From Brochothrix campestris (GTDB lineage: Bacteria > Bacillota > Bacilli > Lactobacillales > Listeriaceae), in assembly GCF_046058945.1 (NCBI RefSeq), contig NZ_CP175511.1, positions 1,798,001 to 1,862,000 on the forward strand: a stretch of 64,000 nt of DNA, in the 5' to 3' direction. A program made the translations under genes and the position numbers. Below are positions 8,335 through 16,155 of this stretch, one piece after another. Position 1 is the first letter of the stretch. The number at the start of each line of letters is the position of its first letter. The notes under the pieces were generated by a model, which saw only the letters and a list, made by a program, of their open reading frames with translations, was not told the origin of the DNA and did no database searches.

Positions 8335-8679
8335 TTATAAAACGTAACGTAATGAAGCTAATAGTATCCCTAAAACATAAGACATCCCGATGTAATAAAT
8401 AAAAGTAAACACTTCTTTTTTCTTTAATAATTGCACGCCTTCAACCGCAAAGGTTGAGAAGGTCGTCAAGCCACCTAAGAAACCAACTAACATCACTAAG
8501 CTGACTGTTTCCGAAGGTTTTGTGATGAGATATAATGCCATCATATATGAACCGACCATATTAACAAGGAAGGTTGCTAACGGAAAACTGCCCTTATAAA
8601 AAAGGTGCACAAGTCGAGAGACAAGATAGCGTAATAACGCTCCTGAGGCCGCCCCTATACCCACAAGTAAAAAACTCAT
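8335..8679 (-). CDS. crcB: Fluoride channel subunit CrcB/Fluc (second of pair)
   Basis: A 114-residue protein with four hydrophobic helices and the Fluc signatures GAASGALLRYLVSR, PLATFLVNMVGSYMM and GFLGGLTTFSTF. Fluc proteins form dimeric fluoride-export channels. In many Gram-positives two different subunits are encoded in tandem, as here. Its ATG overlaps the stop of the upstream crcB by 4 nt (ATGA), which indicates translational coupling. Confidence 0.95.
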   Translation of the reverse strand: MSFLLVGIGAASGALLRYLVSRLVHLFYKGSFPLATFLVNMVGSYMMALYLITKPSETVSLVMLVGFLGGLTTFSTFAVEGVQLLKKKEVFTFIYYIGMSYVLGILLASLRYVL

Positions 8680-9062
8680 ACATTGCCCCCCTTCTTATTC
8701 AACGCGTGATGAACGAGCCAATACGCAAGGTTAATCACAATCATACTACCAATTAAACTCGCACCAATATATGTAAGCGCTAAGGCGACTTCACCTGCCT
8801 TATATAATTGCATAAATTCCATGCTAAAGGCCGAAAAAGTCGTAAAGGCACCGATAAAACCAGTTCCTATTCCAACAATGATAGCCTTCGGTAACTTCCA
8901 TTTAAGACTCAGATATTCATTCACTATCACGAGCAAGAAACAGCCCAGTAAATTAACAATTAATGTACTAAACGGAAACACGTTTCCTTGTAGCATCAGA
9001 CTGAGACTATAACGACTAATGCCACCTAAACCGCCAAAAACAAAGACCATTAAGTAGTTCAT
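8676..9062 (-). CDS. crcB: Fluoride channel subunit CrcB/Fluc (first of pair)
   Basis: A 128-residue four-helix membrane protein with GGLGGISRYSLSLML, FSTLIVNLLGCFLL and GFIGAFTTFSAFSMEF, the Fluc signatures. It starts with a strong GGAGG Shine-Dalgarno. No crcB-type fluoride riboswitch is visible between the tRNA-Leu terminator and the start, which are only about 28 bp apart. Confidence 0.95.
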   Translation of the reverse strand: MNYLMVFVFGGLGGISRYSLSLMLQGNVFPFSTLIVNLLGCFLLVIVNEYLSLKWKLPKAIIVGIGTGFIGAFTTFSAFSMEFMQLYKAGEVALALTYIGASLIGSMIVINLAYWLVHHALNKKGGNV

Positions 9063-9090
9063 TCCATGCCTCCTTCCATTATTTTCAAAA

Positions 9091-9124
9091 GAAAAAGACA
9101 GTCAGATTAATATCCGACTGTCTT
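9091..9124 (-). terminator. Terminator after tRNA-Leu
   Basis: AAGACAGTC and GACTGTCTT form the stem, followed on the minus strand by TTTTCTTTT. It lies between tRNA-Leu and crcB. Confidence 0.8.
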
Positions 9125-9130
9125 AAATTA

Positions 9131-9215
9131 TGCGGCCAAGAGGACTTGAACCTCCACGCCCTAAACGGGCACCAGATCCTTAGTCTGACGCGTCTGCCAA
9201 TTCCGCCATGGCCGC
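9131..9215 (-). tRNA. tRNA-Leu (anticodon AAG)
   Basis: The 85-nt class II tRNA has acceptor GCGGCCA/TGGCCGC with A73, an anticodon loop CTAAGGA (AAG, reads CUU/CUC), a variable arm, and T loop GTTCAAGTC. CCA is not encoded. It has its own promoter and terminator. Confidence 0.9.
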
Positions 9216-9265
9216 TGATTGTTTATGTTATTTTCAAAAATAGATAAACAACACTTGCAACACTT

Positions 9266-9294
9266 ATATTACCGTATTACCGCACCAGTGTCAA
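9266..9294 (-). promoter_or_regulatory. tRNA-Leu promoter
   Basis: On the minus strand a perfect TTGACA, 17 nt, TAATAT lies 51 bp before the tRNA 5' end. Confidence 0.85.
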
Positions 9295-9323
9295 CAGCTT
9301 TTTAAAAGTATTTTTGTTTTTTT

Positions 9324-9357
9324 CAATAAAAAAAACAGTGCAACTCTGCACTGTTTT
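9324..9357 (-). terminator. Terminator of the Ser-Glu-Asp-Asp-Gln tRNA operon
   Basis: A stem of AAAACAGTGCA and its complement is followed on the minus strand by eight T, immediately after tRNA-Gln. Confidence 0.9.
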
Positions 9358-9361
9358 ATGA

Positions 9362-9433
9362 CTGGGGTGGCAGGGATCGAACCTACGCATGATGGAATCA
9401 AAATCCATTGCCTTACCGCTTGGCTACACCCCA
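9362..9433 (-). tRNA. tRNA-Gln (anticodon TTG)
   Basis: The 72-nt tRNA has acceptor TGGGGTG/CACCCCA with G73 and the unusual U1-A72 pair typical of tRNA-Gln. The anticodon loop is TTTTGAT. CCA is not encoded. It is the last gene of the five-tRNA operon. Confidence 0.93.
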
Positions 9434-9438
9434 TAAAC

Positions 9439-9515
9439 TGGCGGTCTGGACGGGACTCGAACCCGCGACCTCCTGCGTGACAGGCAGGCATTCTAACCAG
9501 CTGAACTACCAGACC
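9439..9515 (-). tRNA. tRNA-Asp (anticodon GTC), copy 1
   Basis: 77 nt including an encoded CCA. The acceptor is GGTCTGG/CCAGACC with G73, and the anticodon loop is CTGTCAC. It is identical to the copy at 9559-9635. Confidence 0.95.
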
Positions 9516-9558
9516 AATATAGGTGTTATCTCTTATTACGTCACTTTCTTTAAAAAAC

Positions 9559-9635
9559 TGGCGGTCTGGACGGGACTCGAACCCGCGACCTCCTGCGTGA
9601 CAGGCAGGCATTCTAACCAGCTGAACTACCAGACC
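9559..9635 (-). tRNA. tRNA-Asp (anticodon GTC), copy 2
   Basis: 77 nt including CCA, identical in sequence to 9439-9515. The two are separated by a 43-nt spacer and belong to one operon. Confidence 0.95.
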
Positions 9636-9637
9636 AA

Positions 9638-9709
9638 TGACCCGTACGGGATTCGAACCCGTGATACCGCCGTGAAAGGGCGGTGTCTTAACCGCTTGAC
9701 CAACGGGCC
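9638..9709 (-). tRNA. tRNA-Glu (anticodon TTC)
   Basis: The 72-nt tRNA has acceptor GGCCCGT/ACGGGTC and anticodon loop CTTTCAC. CCA is not encoded. It lies 2 nt upstream of tRNA-Asp copy 2. Confidence 0.95.
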
Positions 9710-9720
9710 TGATTGCGCTA

Positions 9721-9808
9721 TGGAGAAAGAGGGATTTGAACCCTCGCGCCGCTTTCGCGACCTACACCCTTAGCAGGGGCGCCTCTTCAGCCACTTGAGT
9801 ATTTCTCC
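9721..9808 (-). tRNA. tRNA-Ser (anticodon GCT)
   Basis: The 88-nt class II tRNA has acceptor GGAGAAA/TTTCTCC, anticodon loop CTGCTAA, and a long variable arm closed by GAAA. The discriminator base is A rather than the usual G of bacterial tRNA-Ser. CCA is not encoded. It is the first gene of the operon. Confidence 0.92.
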
Positions 9809-9841
9809 TTAAAAGAAGTATTGCTCTCGACTACTCTTAGT

Positions 9842-9870
9842 ATTATATAGACTTTAAGAGCTAGCGTCAA
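9842..9870 (-). promoter_or_regulatory. tRNA operon promoter
   Basis: On the minus strand TTGACG, 17 nt, TATAAT lies 33 bp upstream of tRNA-Ser. Confidence 0.85.
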
Positions 9871-9917
9871 CCATTTTTTTGAAACTATCTTAAAAAAATA
9901 AAAAAAGTTTCCCTTAA

Positions 9918-10382
9918 TTAAAAGATTGTCTTTTGCCTAACATTTTGTGACCGTTCTTGCAATTGACCACGACACTGACCACAGCTGTATTTAGCGACAT
10001 TGAAGCGACGACGACGTTGAAACAGCGCTTGACAGTTCACGCATTGATAACAGTAACGCCAGTCGGTTTCAATCGGCTGACAAAAACGTGAGCCTCCTAC
10101 TTGTTTTAACAGTCGTTTAAAATCTTGATGCTTATGTTGGTAGCCTTTTCCTTGTAAATGTAAATGATAATGACATAATTCATGCTTGATGATTGTCTCA
10201 AAATAAGCTGCATCATAGGCTAACAAATAACGCTCGTTCATTTCAATATGATGTGTCGCTAGCAAATAGCGCCCCCCGGTTGTCCGTAACCGACGATTAA
10301 ACGTGGCTTGATGAACAAAAGGGTATCCGAATACACGTTCGGACACCTCCTCGACCCAACTTTGTAATTCCTGATTGTTCAT
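9918..10382 (-). CDS. SprT-family metalloprotein (YdcK-like)
   Basis: A 154-residue protein of the SprT/YdcK family. It has a zincin motif HELCHYHLH (about residues 67-75) and a C-terminal zinc ribbon with two CxxC pairs (CVNC and CGQC). The cellular role in Firmicutes is unclear. Its ATG directly abuts the tex stop (TAAATG), so the two are translationally coupled, as in Bacillus where ydcK follows ydcI/tex. Confidence 0.88.
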   Translation of the reverse strand: MNNQELQSWVEEVSERVFGYPFVHQATFNRRLRTTGGRYLLATHHIEMNERYLLAYDAAYFETIIKHELCHYHLHLQGKGYQHKHQDFKRLLKQVGGSRFCQPIETDWRYCYQCVNCQALFQRRRRFNVAKYSCGQCRGQLQERSQNVRQKTIF

Positions 10383-12551
10383 TTAAACGACCTTCACTTT
10401 TGCTGCCACCATTGACAACCCTACTTTATTTTTGACACTGTCGATCTTATCAACCCAAACAGTCACAATATCACCAACTGAGACGACTTTCATCGGATCT
10501 TTCACAAATTTAGTGGCTAACTTCGAAATGTGAACGAGACCATCTTGTTTGAGACCAATATCAACAAAGGCACCAAAATCTACAACATTGCGAACTGTGC
10601 CTTGTAATTCCATCCCGATTTTTAAGTCTTCGACAGTCAAAACATCTTGACGGAGCAACGGTGCGGCCATATCATCTCGCAAATCACGACTCGGAGCTTC
10701 CATTGCTTCAATTACATCTGCTAATGTGAGCATACCGACACCGGTTGCTTCACTCAAGTCTTCGAGTTTAATTGTTTTAATTTTTCCACGCAACAGCTCT
10801 GTACCCAAATCACTTGGTTTTAATTCCAATTGTTGTAAAATTAACTTAGCGACATCATACGTTTCTGGATGAATGGCAGTCGCGTCCAATTTATTTTTCC
10901 CTTCTGGAATACGTAAAAAGCCAATGCTTTGTTCATACGATTTCGCACCTAAGCGCGGCACTTTTTTTAACTCGGCGCGGCTGTTAAACGGACCATTTTC
11001 TTCACGATATAAGCGAATATTATGTGCCGTTGTTTTGTTGAGTCCTGAGACGTATTCTAACAACGCACTCGAAGCCGTATTGACATTAACACCCACTTGG
11101 TTAACCGCCGTCTCGACGACAAAAGTTAACGAATCACTCAGTTCTCTTTGCGAAACGTCATGCTGATATTGACCGACGCCAATCGATTTCGGATCGATTT
11201 TGACAAGCTCGGCGAGCGGATCTTGTAAGCGACGCCCAATCGAAATAGCTGAGCGTTTTTCAACTGTTAAATCCGGGAATTCTTCACGAGCCATTTCACT
11301 CGCTGAGTAAACACTAGCACCCGCTTCATTGACAATAATATACGATACATTTAAGTGCTTTTCTTTAATTAACGCCGCCGTAAACTGCTCCGATTCACGG
11401 GATGCCGTTCCATTACCAATTGCAATAATTTCAACGTCGTATTGGGCAATCAACTCAAGCATAATACGCTCTGCTTCTGCTCGTTTATTAACAGGCTTAT
11501 GCGGATAAATGACCGCTGTCGTCACCGCTTGCCCATCTTTAGAAAGCACCGCTAATTTACAACCGGTACGATAAGCTGGATCAAGTGCCAATACTGTTTT
11601 ATTTTTAAGTGGCGATTGTAATAATAATTTACGTAAGTTTTTCCCAAAGATGTCAATCGCATGTGTTTGCGCTTTTTCAGTCAAATCACTCCGAATGTCA
11701 CGTTCGATTGCGGGTCCAATAAAACGTTTATAGGCTGCCGTAATCGCGTCATTTAAAAGCATGTCAGCAACTGTTGTTTTGTTATGTAGCAGTTGACGCG
11801 CTAAATAACGGTGTACCGCTTCAACATCCACTTCGAGTGTCACTTTTAAGACACCTTCTTTTTCACCACGGTTAACCGCCAACACGCGATGTGGCACAAT
11901 TTTATTCGCTGCTTCACTGTAATCGTAATACATTGCGAATACTTCTTGTTCATCTTCAGCTTGTTTCTTTTTAACGGCTGTAATTCGCCCTTTTGTTAAG
12001 CTCAGATCCCGAATAAATGTTCGATAGGTCGGGTTATCACTAATGACCTCCGCAATAATCTCGACCACGCCTTCGATGACCGCCTCTCCGTCAGGTAATT
12101 CTTGTTCAAGCGACACGTACTTTTGGGCCTCAACGTCAATCGAGCCACTTTGTGGTAAGGCTAACGCCCATTTCGCTAACGGTTCGAGGCCTCGTTCTTT
12201 TGCAATTGTTGCCTTTGAGCGTTTCTTCACTTTAAAGGGACGATATAAATCTTCAACTACTTGTTGCTTCGTCGCTTGTTCAATTGCCTGTTGTAAACTC
12301 GGTGTTAACTTCTCTTGTTCGGCAATTGTACGAATGACATCTTCTTTGCGTTGCATTAATTTTGTTAAATACGTGTGACGGTCTTCAATCGCCCGTATTT
12401 GCACCTCATCCAATTCGCCGGTTGCTTCTTTACGATAACGAGCAATAAAAGGAACTGTGTTGCCATCTTCAAGTAAGGTTAAGGTCGTCTTTATTTGTTG
12501 TTTGTTTATATTTAATTCAGTTGTTAATTGTTGGATGATTAGTTCATTCAT
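10383..12551 (-). CDS. tex: Tex-family RNA-binding transcription accessory protein
   Basis: The 722-residue protein has the full Tex architecture: N-terminal helical domain with DGNTVPFIARYRKEATG, YqgF-like RNase H fold (LALDPAYRTGCKLAVL near 325), helix-hairpin-helix region (NTASSALLEYVSGLNKTTA), and a C-terminal S1 RNA-binding domain (about 645-715, GTVRNVVDFGAFVDIG). Tex binds nucleic acid and influences transcription. It starts with an AAGGGG Shine-Dalgarno. It follows sigB after a terminator, in the place taken by rsbX then ydcI in Bacillus. Confidence 0.95.
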   Translation of the reverse strand: MNELIIQQLTTELNINKQQIKTTLTLLEDGNTVPFIARYRKEATGELDEVQIRAIEDRHTYLTKLMQRKEDVIRTIAEQEKLTPSLQQAIEQATKQQVVEDLYRPFKVKKRSKATIAKERGLEPLAKWALALPQSGSIDVEAQKYVSLEQELPDGEAVIEGVVEIIAEVISDNPTYRTFIRDLSLTKGRITAVKKKQAEDEQEVFAMYYDYSEAANKIVPHRVLAVNRGEKEGVLKVTLEVDVEAVHRYLARQLLHNKTTVADMLLNDAITAAYKRFIGPAIERDIRSDLTEKAQTHAIDIFGKNLRKLLLQSPLKNKTVLALDPAYRTGCKLAVLSKDGQAVTTAVIYPHKPVNKRAEAERIMLELIAQYDVEIIAIGNGTASRESEQFTAALIKEKHLNVSYIIVNEAGASVYSASEMAREEFPDLTVEKRSAISIGRRLQDPLAELVKIDPKSIGVGQYQHDVSQRELSDSLTFVVETAVNQVGVNVNTASSALLEYVSGLNKTTAHNIRLYREENGPFNSRAELKKVPRLGAKSYEQSIGFLRIPEGKNKLDATAIHPETYDVAKLILQQLELKPSDLGTELLRGKIKTIKLEDLSEATGVGMLTLADVIEAMEAPSRDLRDDMAAPLLRQDVLTVEDLKIGMELQGTVRNVVDFGAFVDIGLKQDGLVHISKLATKFVKDPMKVVSVGDIVTVWVDKIDSVKNKVGLSMVAAKVKVV

Positions 12552-12648
12552 TCGATTACCCCTTTTAAGTGTGAGTCTGTTTGCAGTCGTAACTAACTTT
12601 AGTTTATCATAGTTTGTCTTTTAGACGCATTATTTATCATCAAACAAA

Positions 12649-12685
12649 AAAGACAACGTCACAGCAATTAAAGTGGCTTTGTCTT
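12649..12685 (-). terminator. Terminator of the sigB operon
   Basis: On the minus strand AAAGACAA pairs with TTGTCTTT, with an inner CAC/GTG extension, followed by a T tract. It starts directly at the sigB stop codon. Confidence 0.75.
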
Positions 12686-13477
12686 TTATGTTTGATCATG
12701 TTCATTCAATTCTAATAAGGCCGTTCGTAATTTTTTTATCGCGCCTCTTTGTAATCGTGAGACATGCATCTGTGACACTTGCATTTTTTCACCTGTTTCT
12801 TTTTGACTTAAATTATCAAAGAAAGTCAACTGTATTACCATTTGTTCCCGCTCATTTAAAACGGGCATTACCTTCGCTAAAATCATCCGTTCTTCGACGA
12901 GTTCATAGCCCTCGTCTTCATTTCCCACGACATCCAACAAACTCATTTGTGAGCCATCATTATCCGTTTCAAACGTATGATCAACCGATAACGCTTGATA
13001 GCTTTGCGTCATTTCCATCGCTTCCAGCACTTCTTCTTCTTCACAACCAATCGTCTGTGCTATTTCAATAATTGAAGGAGAACGTTGTAGCTCCGTTGTT
13101 AACTCTTCAACTGTATTTTTAATTTTAGGCCCTAATTCTTTTATCCGACGTGGCACATGAACACTCCATGTTTTATCTCGTAAATAGCGCTTTATTTCGC
13201 CAATAATTGTCGGAATCGCAAACGATTCAAATTTTCGATCAAATGTTGCATCAAATCGAGAAATTGCCCCTAATAATCCTAAATAACCAACTTGCACCAA
13301 ATCATTATGGTAGGCAACCTTGCCCTTAGAATATTTTCGAGCGAGCGCTTCAACAAGACCTGCATAATGAAGTACCAATTCGGTTTTCGCCGCGTCATCA
13401 TCGCTTTCTTGCACCCGCTGTATCCATTCATCCACCATTTCTTTTGTTGTTTCAGTTATTTTCCCTCTTTGCGCCAT
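12686..13477 (-). CDS. sigB: RNA polymerase sigma factor SigB
   Basis: The 263-residue sigma-70 group 3 factor has region 2 (HNDLVQVGYLGLLGAISRFD, then FESFAIPTIIGEIKRYLRD), region 3 (VPRRIKELGPKIKNTVEEL) and region 4 (ETGEKMQVSQMHVSRLQRGAI). It directs general stress transcription and is expected to be held inactive by RsbW. It is last in rsbT-rsbU-rsbV-rsbW-sigB, 13 bp after rsbW. Unlike Bacillus and Listeria, no rsbX follows; tex does. Sigma-B-type promoters are seen near 32.3, 32.7 and 46.0 kb. Confidence 0.96.
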   Translation of the reverse strand: MAQRGKITETTKEMVDEWIQRVQESDDDAAKTELVLHYAGLVEALARKYSKGKVAYHNDLVQVGYLGLLGAISRFDATFDRKFESFAIPTIIGEIKRYLRDKTWSVHVPRRIKELGPKIKNTVEELTTELQRSPSIIEIAQTIGCEEEEVLEAMEMTQSYQALSVDHTFETDNDGSQMSLLDVVGNEDEGYELVEERMILAKVMPVLNEREQMVIQLTFFDNLSQKETGEKMQVSQMHVSRLQRGAIKKLRTALLELNEHDQT

Positions 13478-13490
13478 ATGTTGTAGTCAC

Positions 13491-13931
13491 CTACTCTTTG
13501 CCAAAGTATTTAATCATTTCGATTGAGAGTCCCTTATCTTCTTTTATTATAACATCATCTGTTAGTGATTTGATTAATAGGAGCCCCAAACCGCCAATTT
13601 CTAATGTATCGCTCGTCACATCTGTCGAATACGGGAGCGTTTCTTCTGGTAATGAGCCCTTCGCAAGTTTGCCATTATCTTTAACGAGCACACTTAAGTA
13701 TTCCTCAAAAATAGTGAAACGAATATCAATCACGCCATCATCCGTACAGACGTAGCCATGTTTTACCGCATTGGTAATCGCCTCACTAATCACGATTTTC
13801 AAATCTTCAATTATATCAAAGTTAAATCCGCAACGATTAGCAACACTAGCGATTGCTAATCGCCCTAACGAAATATACTCTGATTTAGCTGGAATCTTCA
13901 GTTCTATAACCTCACCTTTTTTTATTGTCAT
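13491..13931 (-). CDS. rsbW: Anti-sigma-B kinase RsbW
   Basis: A GHKL-fold serine kinase of about 146 residues that binds SigB and phosphorylates RsbV. The N box is ISEAITNAVKHGY, the G1 region VKDNG, and the G2 loop GGLGLLLI. The start at 13931 is chosen over 13943 because AAGGATGG lies at a workable distance only for the former. It overlaps rsbV by 20 nt, in line with the coupled translation usual for this pair. Confidence 0.93.
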   Translation of the reverse strand: MTIKKGEVIELKIPAKSEYISLGRLAIASVANRCGFNFDIIEDLKIVISEAITNAVKHGYVCTDDGVIDIRFTIFEEYLSVLVKDNGKLAKGSLPEETLPYSTDVTSDTLEIGGLGLLLIKSLTDDVIIKEDKGLSIEMIKYFGKE

Positions 13932-14265
13932 CCACAATGCCATCCTTTTTCTGACGAATTATTGTCATTATATTATCCAGACCAGTAATCGAAAACAATC
14001 GAAATAACCGTTCAGATACCTCAGTAATAATGAGTTGACTTTTATTTGCAACCATCGCTTTATATGTGCCTACTAACACACCTAATCCTGTACTATCCAT
14101 ATAACTAACAGACCCAAAATCAACTGTTATCACCCCTTGAGTTATGGTGAAAAAACGGGCCAGTTCCGCTTCTAAATGCGGGGCAGTATTACCATCAATC
14201 TCACCGCTCAATGTGAAATAAACAGTGTTGTTAGCTTGTTGTTCACACTTAATTTGTAGTCCCAT
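13912..14265 (-). CDS. rsbV: Anti-anti-sigma factor RsbV
   Basis: A STAS-domain protein of about 117 residues with the phosphorylatable serine in YMDSTGLGVL (about S58). Unphosphorylated RsbV sequesters RsbW and frees SigB. RsbU would dephosphorylate it. The start at 14265 follows GAGGGAG; an in-frame ATG at 14277 would place the Shine-Dalgarno inside the gene. I see no internal sigma-B promoter ahead of rsbV, unlike in Bacillus and Listeria. Confidence 0.93.
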   Translation of the reverse strand: MGLQIKCEQQANNTVYFTLSGEIDGNTAPHLEAELARFFTITQGVITVDFGSVSYMDSTGLGVLVGTYKAMVANKSQLIITEVSERLFRLFSITGLDNIMTIIRQKKDGIVDDNKKR

Positions 14266-14280
14266 GCTCTCCCTCATTTC

Positions 14281-15282
14281 TTAACGCACACGTTTCAAGA
14301 CGATTAATGTAAAATCATCATATAATTTAAAATCCTGTAAAGCCGCTAATGAATGATACACTTGATCAACAATCGCCTGAGCTGGCAGACAATGATATTT
14401 ATTTATTAATCGTTTCAATTCAGACCGTTCAATGAAACCGTCAGCTACACGCGTTTCTGTCACGCCATCTGATAAAATAATGATGATATCGCCAATTTGT
14501 AACATTTGTTCATATTCACGATATACCTCTTCTTTTTGGATTCCTAAAATTAAACCTTTCGCATACAAATCTTGTGACTTACCGGTTTCTGCTTGATAAA
14601 AAAAACCAATTTCATGACCAGCTGAACTGTATTTAAAAGACCCATTCAACTTGTCATATACCCCTAAAAACATCGTCACAAACATATTTTCACTTAAGTG
14701 TTCCACGGTTACATCATTCAAATAACTCAATAATGAATTGACTGATTTAATCGTGTCTGGTGTATTAAGCATCGCATATTTAAGCATCGACATAATTAAC
14801 GCCGCAGGCACTCCTTTTCCAATCACATCAGCTAAACAGACTGAAATCCCACCGTTGTTCTCGTTAAAATGATATAAATCACCACTAAGTTGATGCGCTG
14901 GCTGATGACAAATGCCGATTTCCAAGTAATCCGTTTGCGGCACCTTCGTTTCTAATAGTTTCCGCTGAATTTTACTTGCTTTTTTAATTTCAGTTTGTAG
15001 TTCCATTTGCTTTTCTTTTATCATTAAACTTTGTCTGAAATCCGTGCCATATGTAATCATTACTGTCATTAATATTTCTAAAGCCAACACCATACTGTTT
15101 GAAACTTTAGTAGATTGACTGAGCAGTGCCTTACGATGAATTGCTACCACTTCATCTGGCGATATACCATACGCTAATACTTCATCGCTCCATTTTTTGA
15201 GTTGGTATAAATTAGTTTCATCGCCACTTTCCAAATATAAGTTAAAAAAATGCTGATACTGTTGCTCAAACTTTTGTTTCAG
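14281..15282 (-). CDS. rsbU: PP2C-type phosphatase RsbU
   Basis: The N-terminal four-helix domain contacts RsbT (EQQYQHFFNLYLE through IHRKALL). It is followed by a PP2C domain with metal-ligand segments SGDLYHF, ADVIGKG, DGVTE and DDFTLIV. It activates SigB by dephosphorylating RsbV-P. The start is uncertain. AGGGGAG fits best with a CTG at 15282, which also aligns with the start of Bacillus RsbU. GTG codons at 15291 and 15309 are in frame but badly spaced or lack a Shine-Dalgarno. It lies between rsbT and rsbV. Confidence 0.9.
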   Translation of the reverse strand: MKQKFEQQYQHFFNLYLESGDETNLYQLKKWSDEVLAYGISPDEVVAIHRKALLSQSTKVSNSMVLALEILMTVMITYGTDFRQSLMIKEKQMELQTEIKKASKIQRKLLETKVPQTDYLEIGICHQPAHQLSGDLYHFNENNGGISVCLADVIGKGVPAALIMSMLKYAMLNTPDTIKSVNSLLSYLNDVTVEHLSENMFVTMFLGVYDKLNGSFKYSSAGHEIGFFYQAETGKSQDLYAKGLILGIQKEEVYREYEQMLQIGDIIIILSDGVTETRVADGFIERSELKRLINKYHCLPAQAIVDQVYHSLAALQDFKLYDDFTLIVLKRVR

Positions 15283-15287
15283 ACTAA

Positions 15288-15710
15288 TCACTCCCCTGTG
15301 GTTAACCACTTGATAACTGTTATTTCTAGGCCTTTTACCCCCGCTTCAACCGAAGCTATTGCAAATTCATCGAACCAACGTCGCATCCCAATCACATTTA
15401 AGCGACTATCAGATGAGTCCTCATTAATATTATTTTCTAATAAAAAATCGGTCATTTTCGCAATACCAGGGCCATTATCAACAGCCTTAATCGCAATCCC
15501 TCTGCGTGTTTCCTCAATAATAGCTTCGACTGATAAAATACCTGATTGTGCCACTGTATACATATTTTGGCATAGTTCACTAATAAAATTCACAATGTAT
15601 GCTTGAGTTATAAAATCGAATCCTAATTTTATACATACCTTCTTAGTGTAGCGTCTGGCGTCAACGATATCCCACTCACTGTTTATTTCATAATTTTCTT
15701 TTATTCGCAT
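15288..15710 (-). CDS. rsbT: RsbT-like kinase/RsbU activator with degenerate ATP lid
   Basis: A 140-residue protein that follows Bacillus RsbT: SEWDIVDARR, KLGFDFITQA, the N box ISELCQNMY, DNGPGI (G1) and the end ITVIKWL. RsbT normally phosphorylates RsbS and RsbR and then binds RsbU. Here the glycine-rich G2 loop (GGLGAGLPG in Bacillus) is replaced by DSSDSRLNVIG, and no rsbR or rsbS lies nearby. It may act as a pure RsbU partner or need another trigger. The Shine-Dalgarno is AGGTGAT. A 97-bp gap separates it from mazF. Confidence 0.85.
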   Translation of the reverse strand: MRIKENYEINSEWDIVDARRYTKKVCIKLGFDFITQAYIVNFISELCQNMYTVAQSGILSVEAIIEETRRGIAIKAVDNGPGIAKMTDFLLENNINEDSSDSRLNVIGMRRWFDEFAIASVEAGVKGLEITVIKWLTTGE

Positions 15711-15807
15711 TTTATCACCTATAATCAGTCAAGAGACTTATAATACTTACTCTTCTTAGTATAGACTATTTTTATAGGATAGACTCGTTTTGAAATTTAT
15801 CAAAAAA

Positions 15808-16155
15808 TCAGAAAGTAACTAAACTAAGGCTGATTTTCAAGCTATTATCGACGGCTTCCATCGTTTGTTTATCTAATACAGTAATTCGATCAGTAAGTCG
15901 TTGTTTATCAATCGTTCTAATCTGCTCTAGTAATACGACAGAATTTTTGTTCAAGCCCTTTTTAGTGGCTTTCACTTCCACATGTGTTAATAACTTTGCT
16001 TTTTGTATTTTTGCAGTTATCGCAGCGACAATTACAGTCGGACTGAACTTGTTACCAATATCATTTTGAATAATCAAAACAGGACGAATTCCACCTTGCT
16101 CCGATCCTTTGACAGGAGATAAGTCTGCATAATATATCTCACCTCGTTTTATCAT
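15808..16155 (-). CDS. mazF: MazF/NdoA-family endoribonuclease toxin
   Basis: The 115-residue protein matches Bacillus NdoA along its length: MIKRGEIYYADLSPVKGSEQ, GGIRPVLIIQND, VIVAAITAKIQKAKLLTHVE, SVVLLEQIRTIDKQRL. It is an mRNA interferase. The start at 16155 follows GGAGGGGTGGGAG; an upstream in-frame ATG at 16197 has no Shine-Dalgarno. In Bacillus and Listeria the antitoxin MazE/NdoAI sits between alr and mazF. Here only 63 bp separate them and no antitoxin gene is present. Confidence 0.93.
   Translation of the reverse strand: MIKRGEIYYADLSPVKGSEQGGIRPVLIIQNDIGNKFSPTVIVAAITAKIQKAKLLTHVEVKATKKGLNKNSVVLLEQIRTIDKQRLTDRITVLDKQTMEAVDNSLKISLSLVTF

Noticed and set aside
9291..9773. Open frames on both strands through the tRNA cluster (106 and 121 codons)
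   Set aside because: They overlap tRNA genes completely, and the repeated peptide blocks arise from the duplicated tRNA-Asp.
12673..13071. 132-codon plus-strand frame opposite sigB
   Set aside because: It lies antisense inside sigB, has no Shine-Dalgarno, and its composition follows the coding strand.
15711..15807. Sigma-B promoter ahead of rsbT
   Set aside because: The gap contains no GGGWAT element on the minus strand, and the only GTTT-like string is on the opposite strand.
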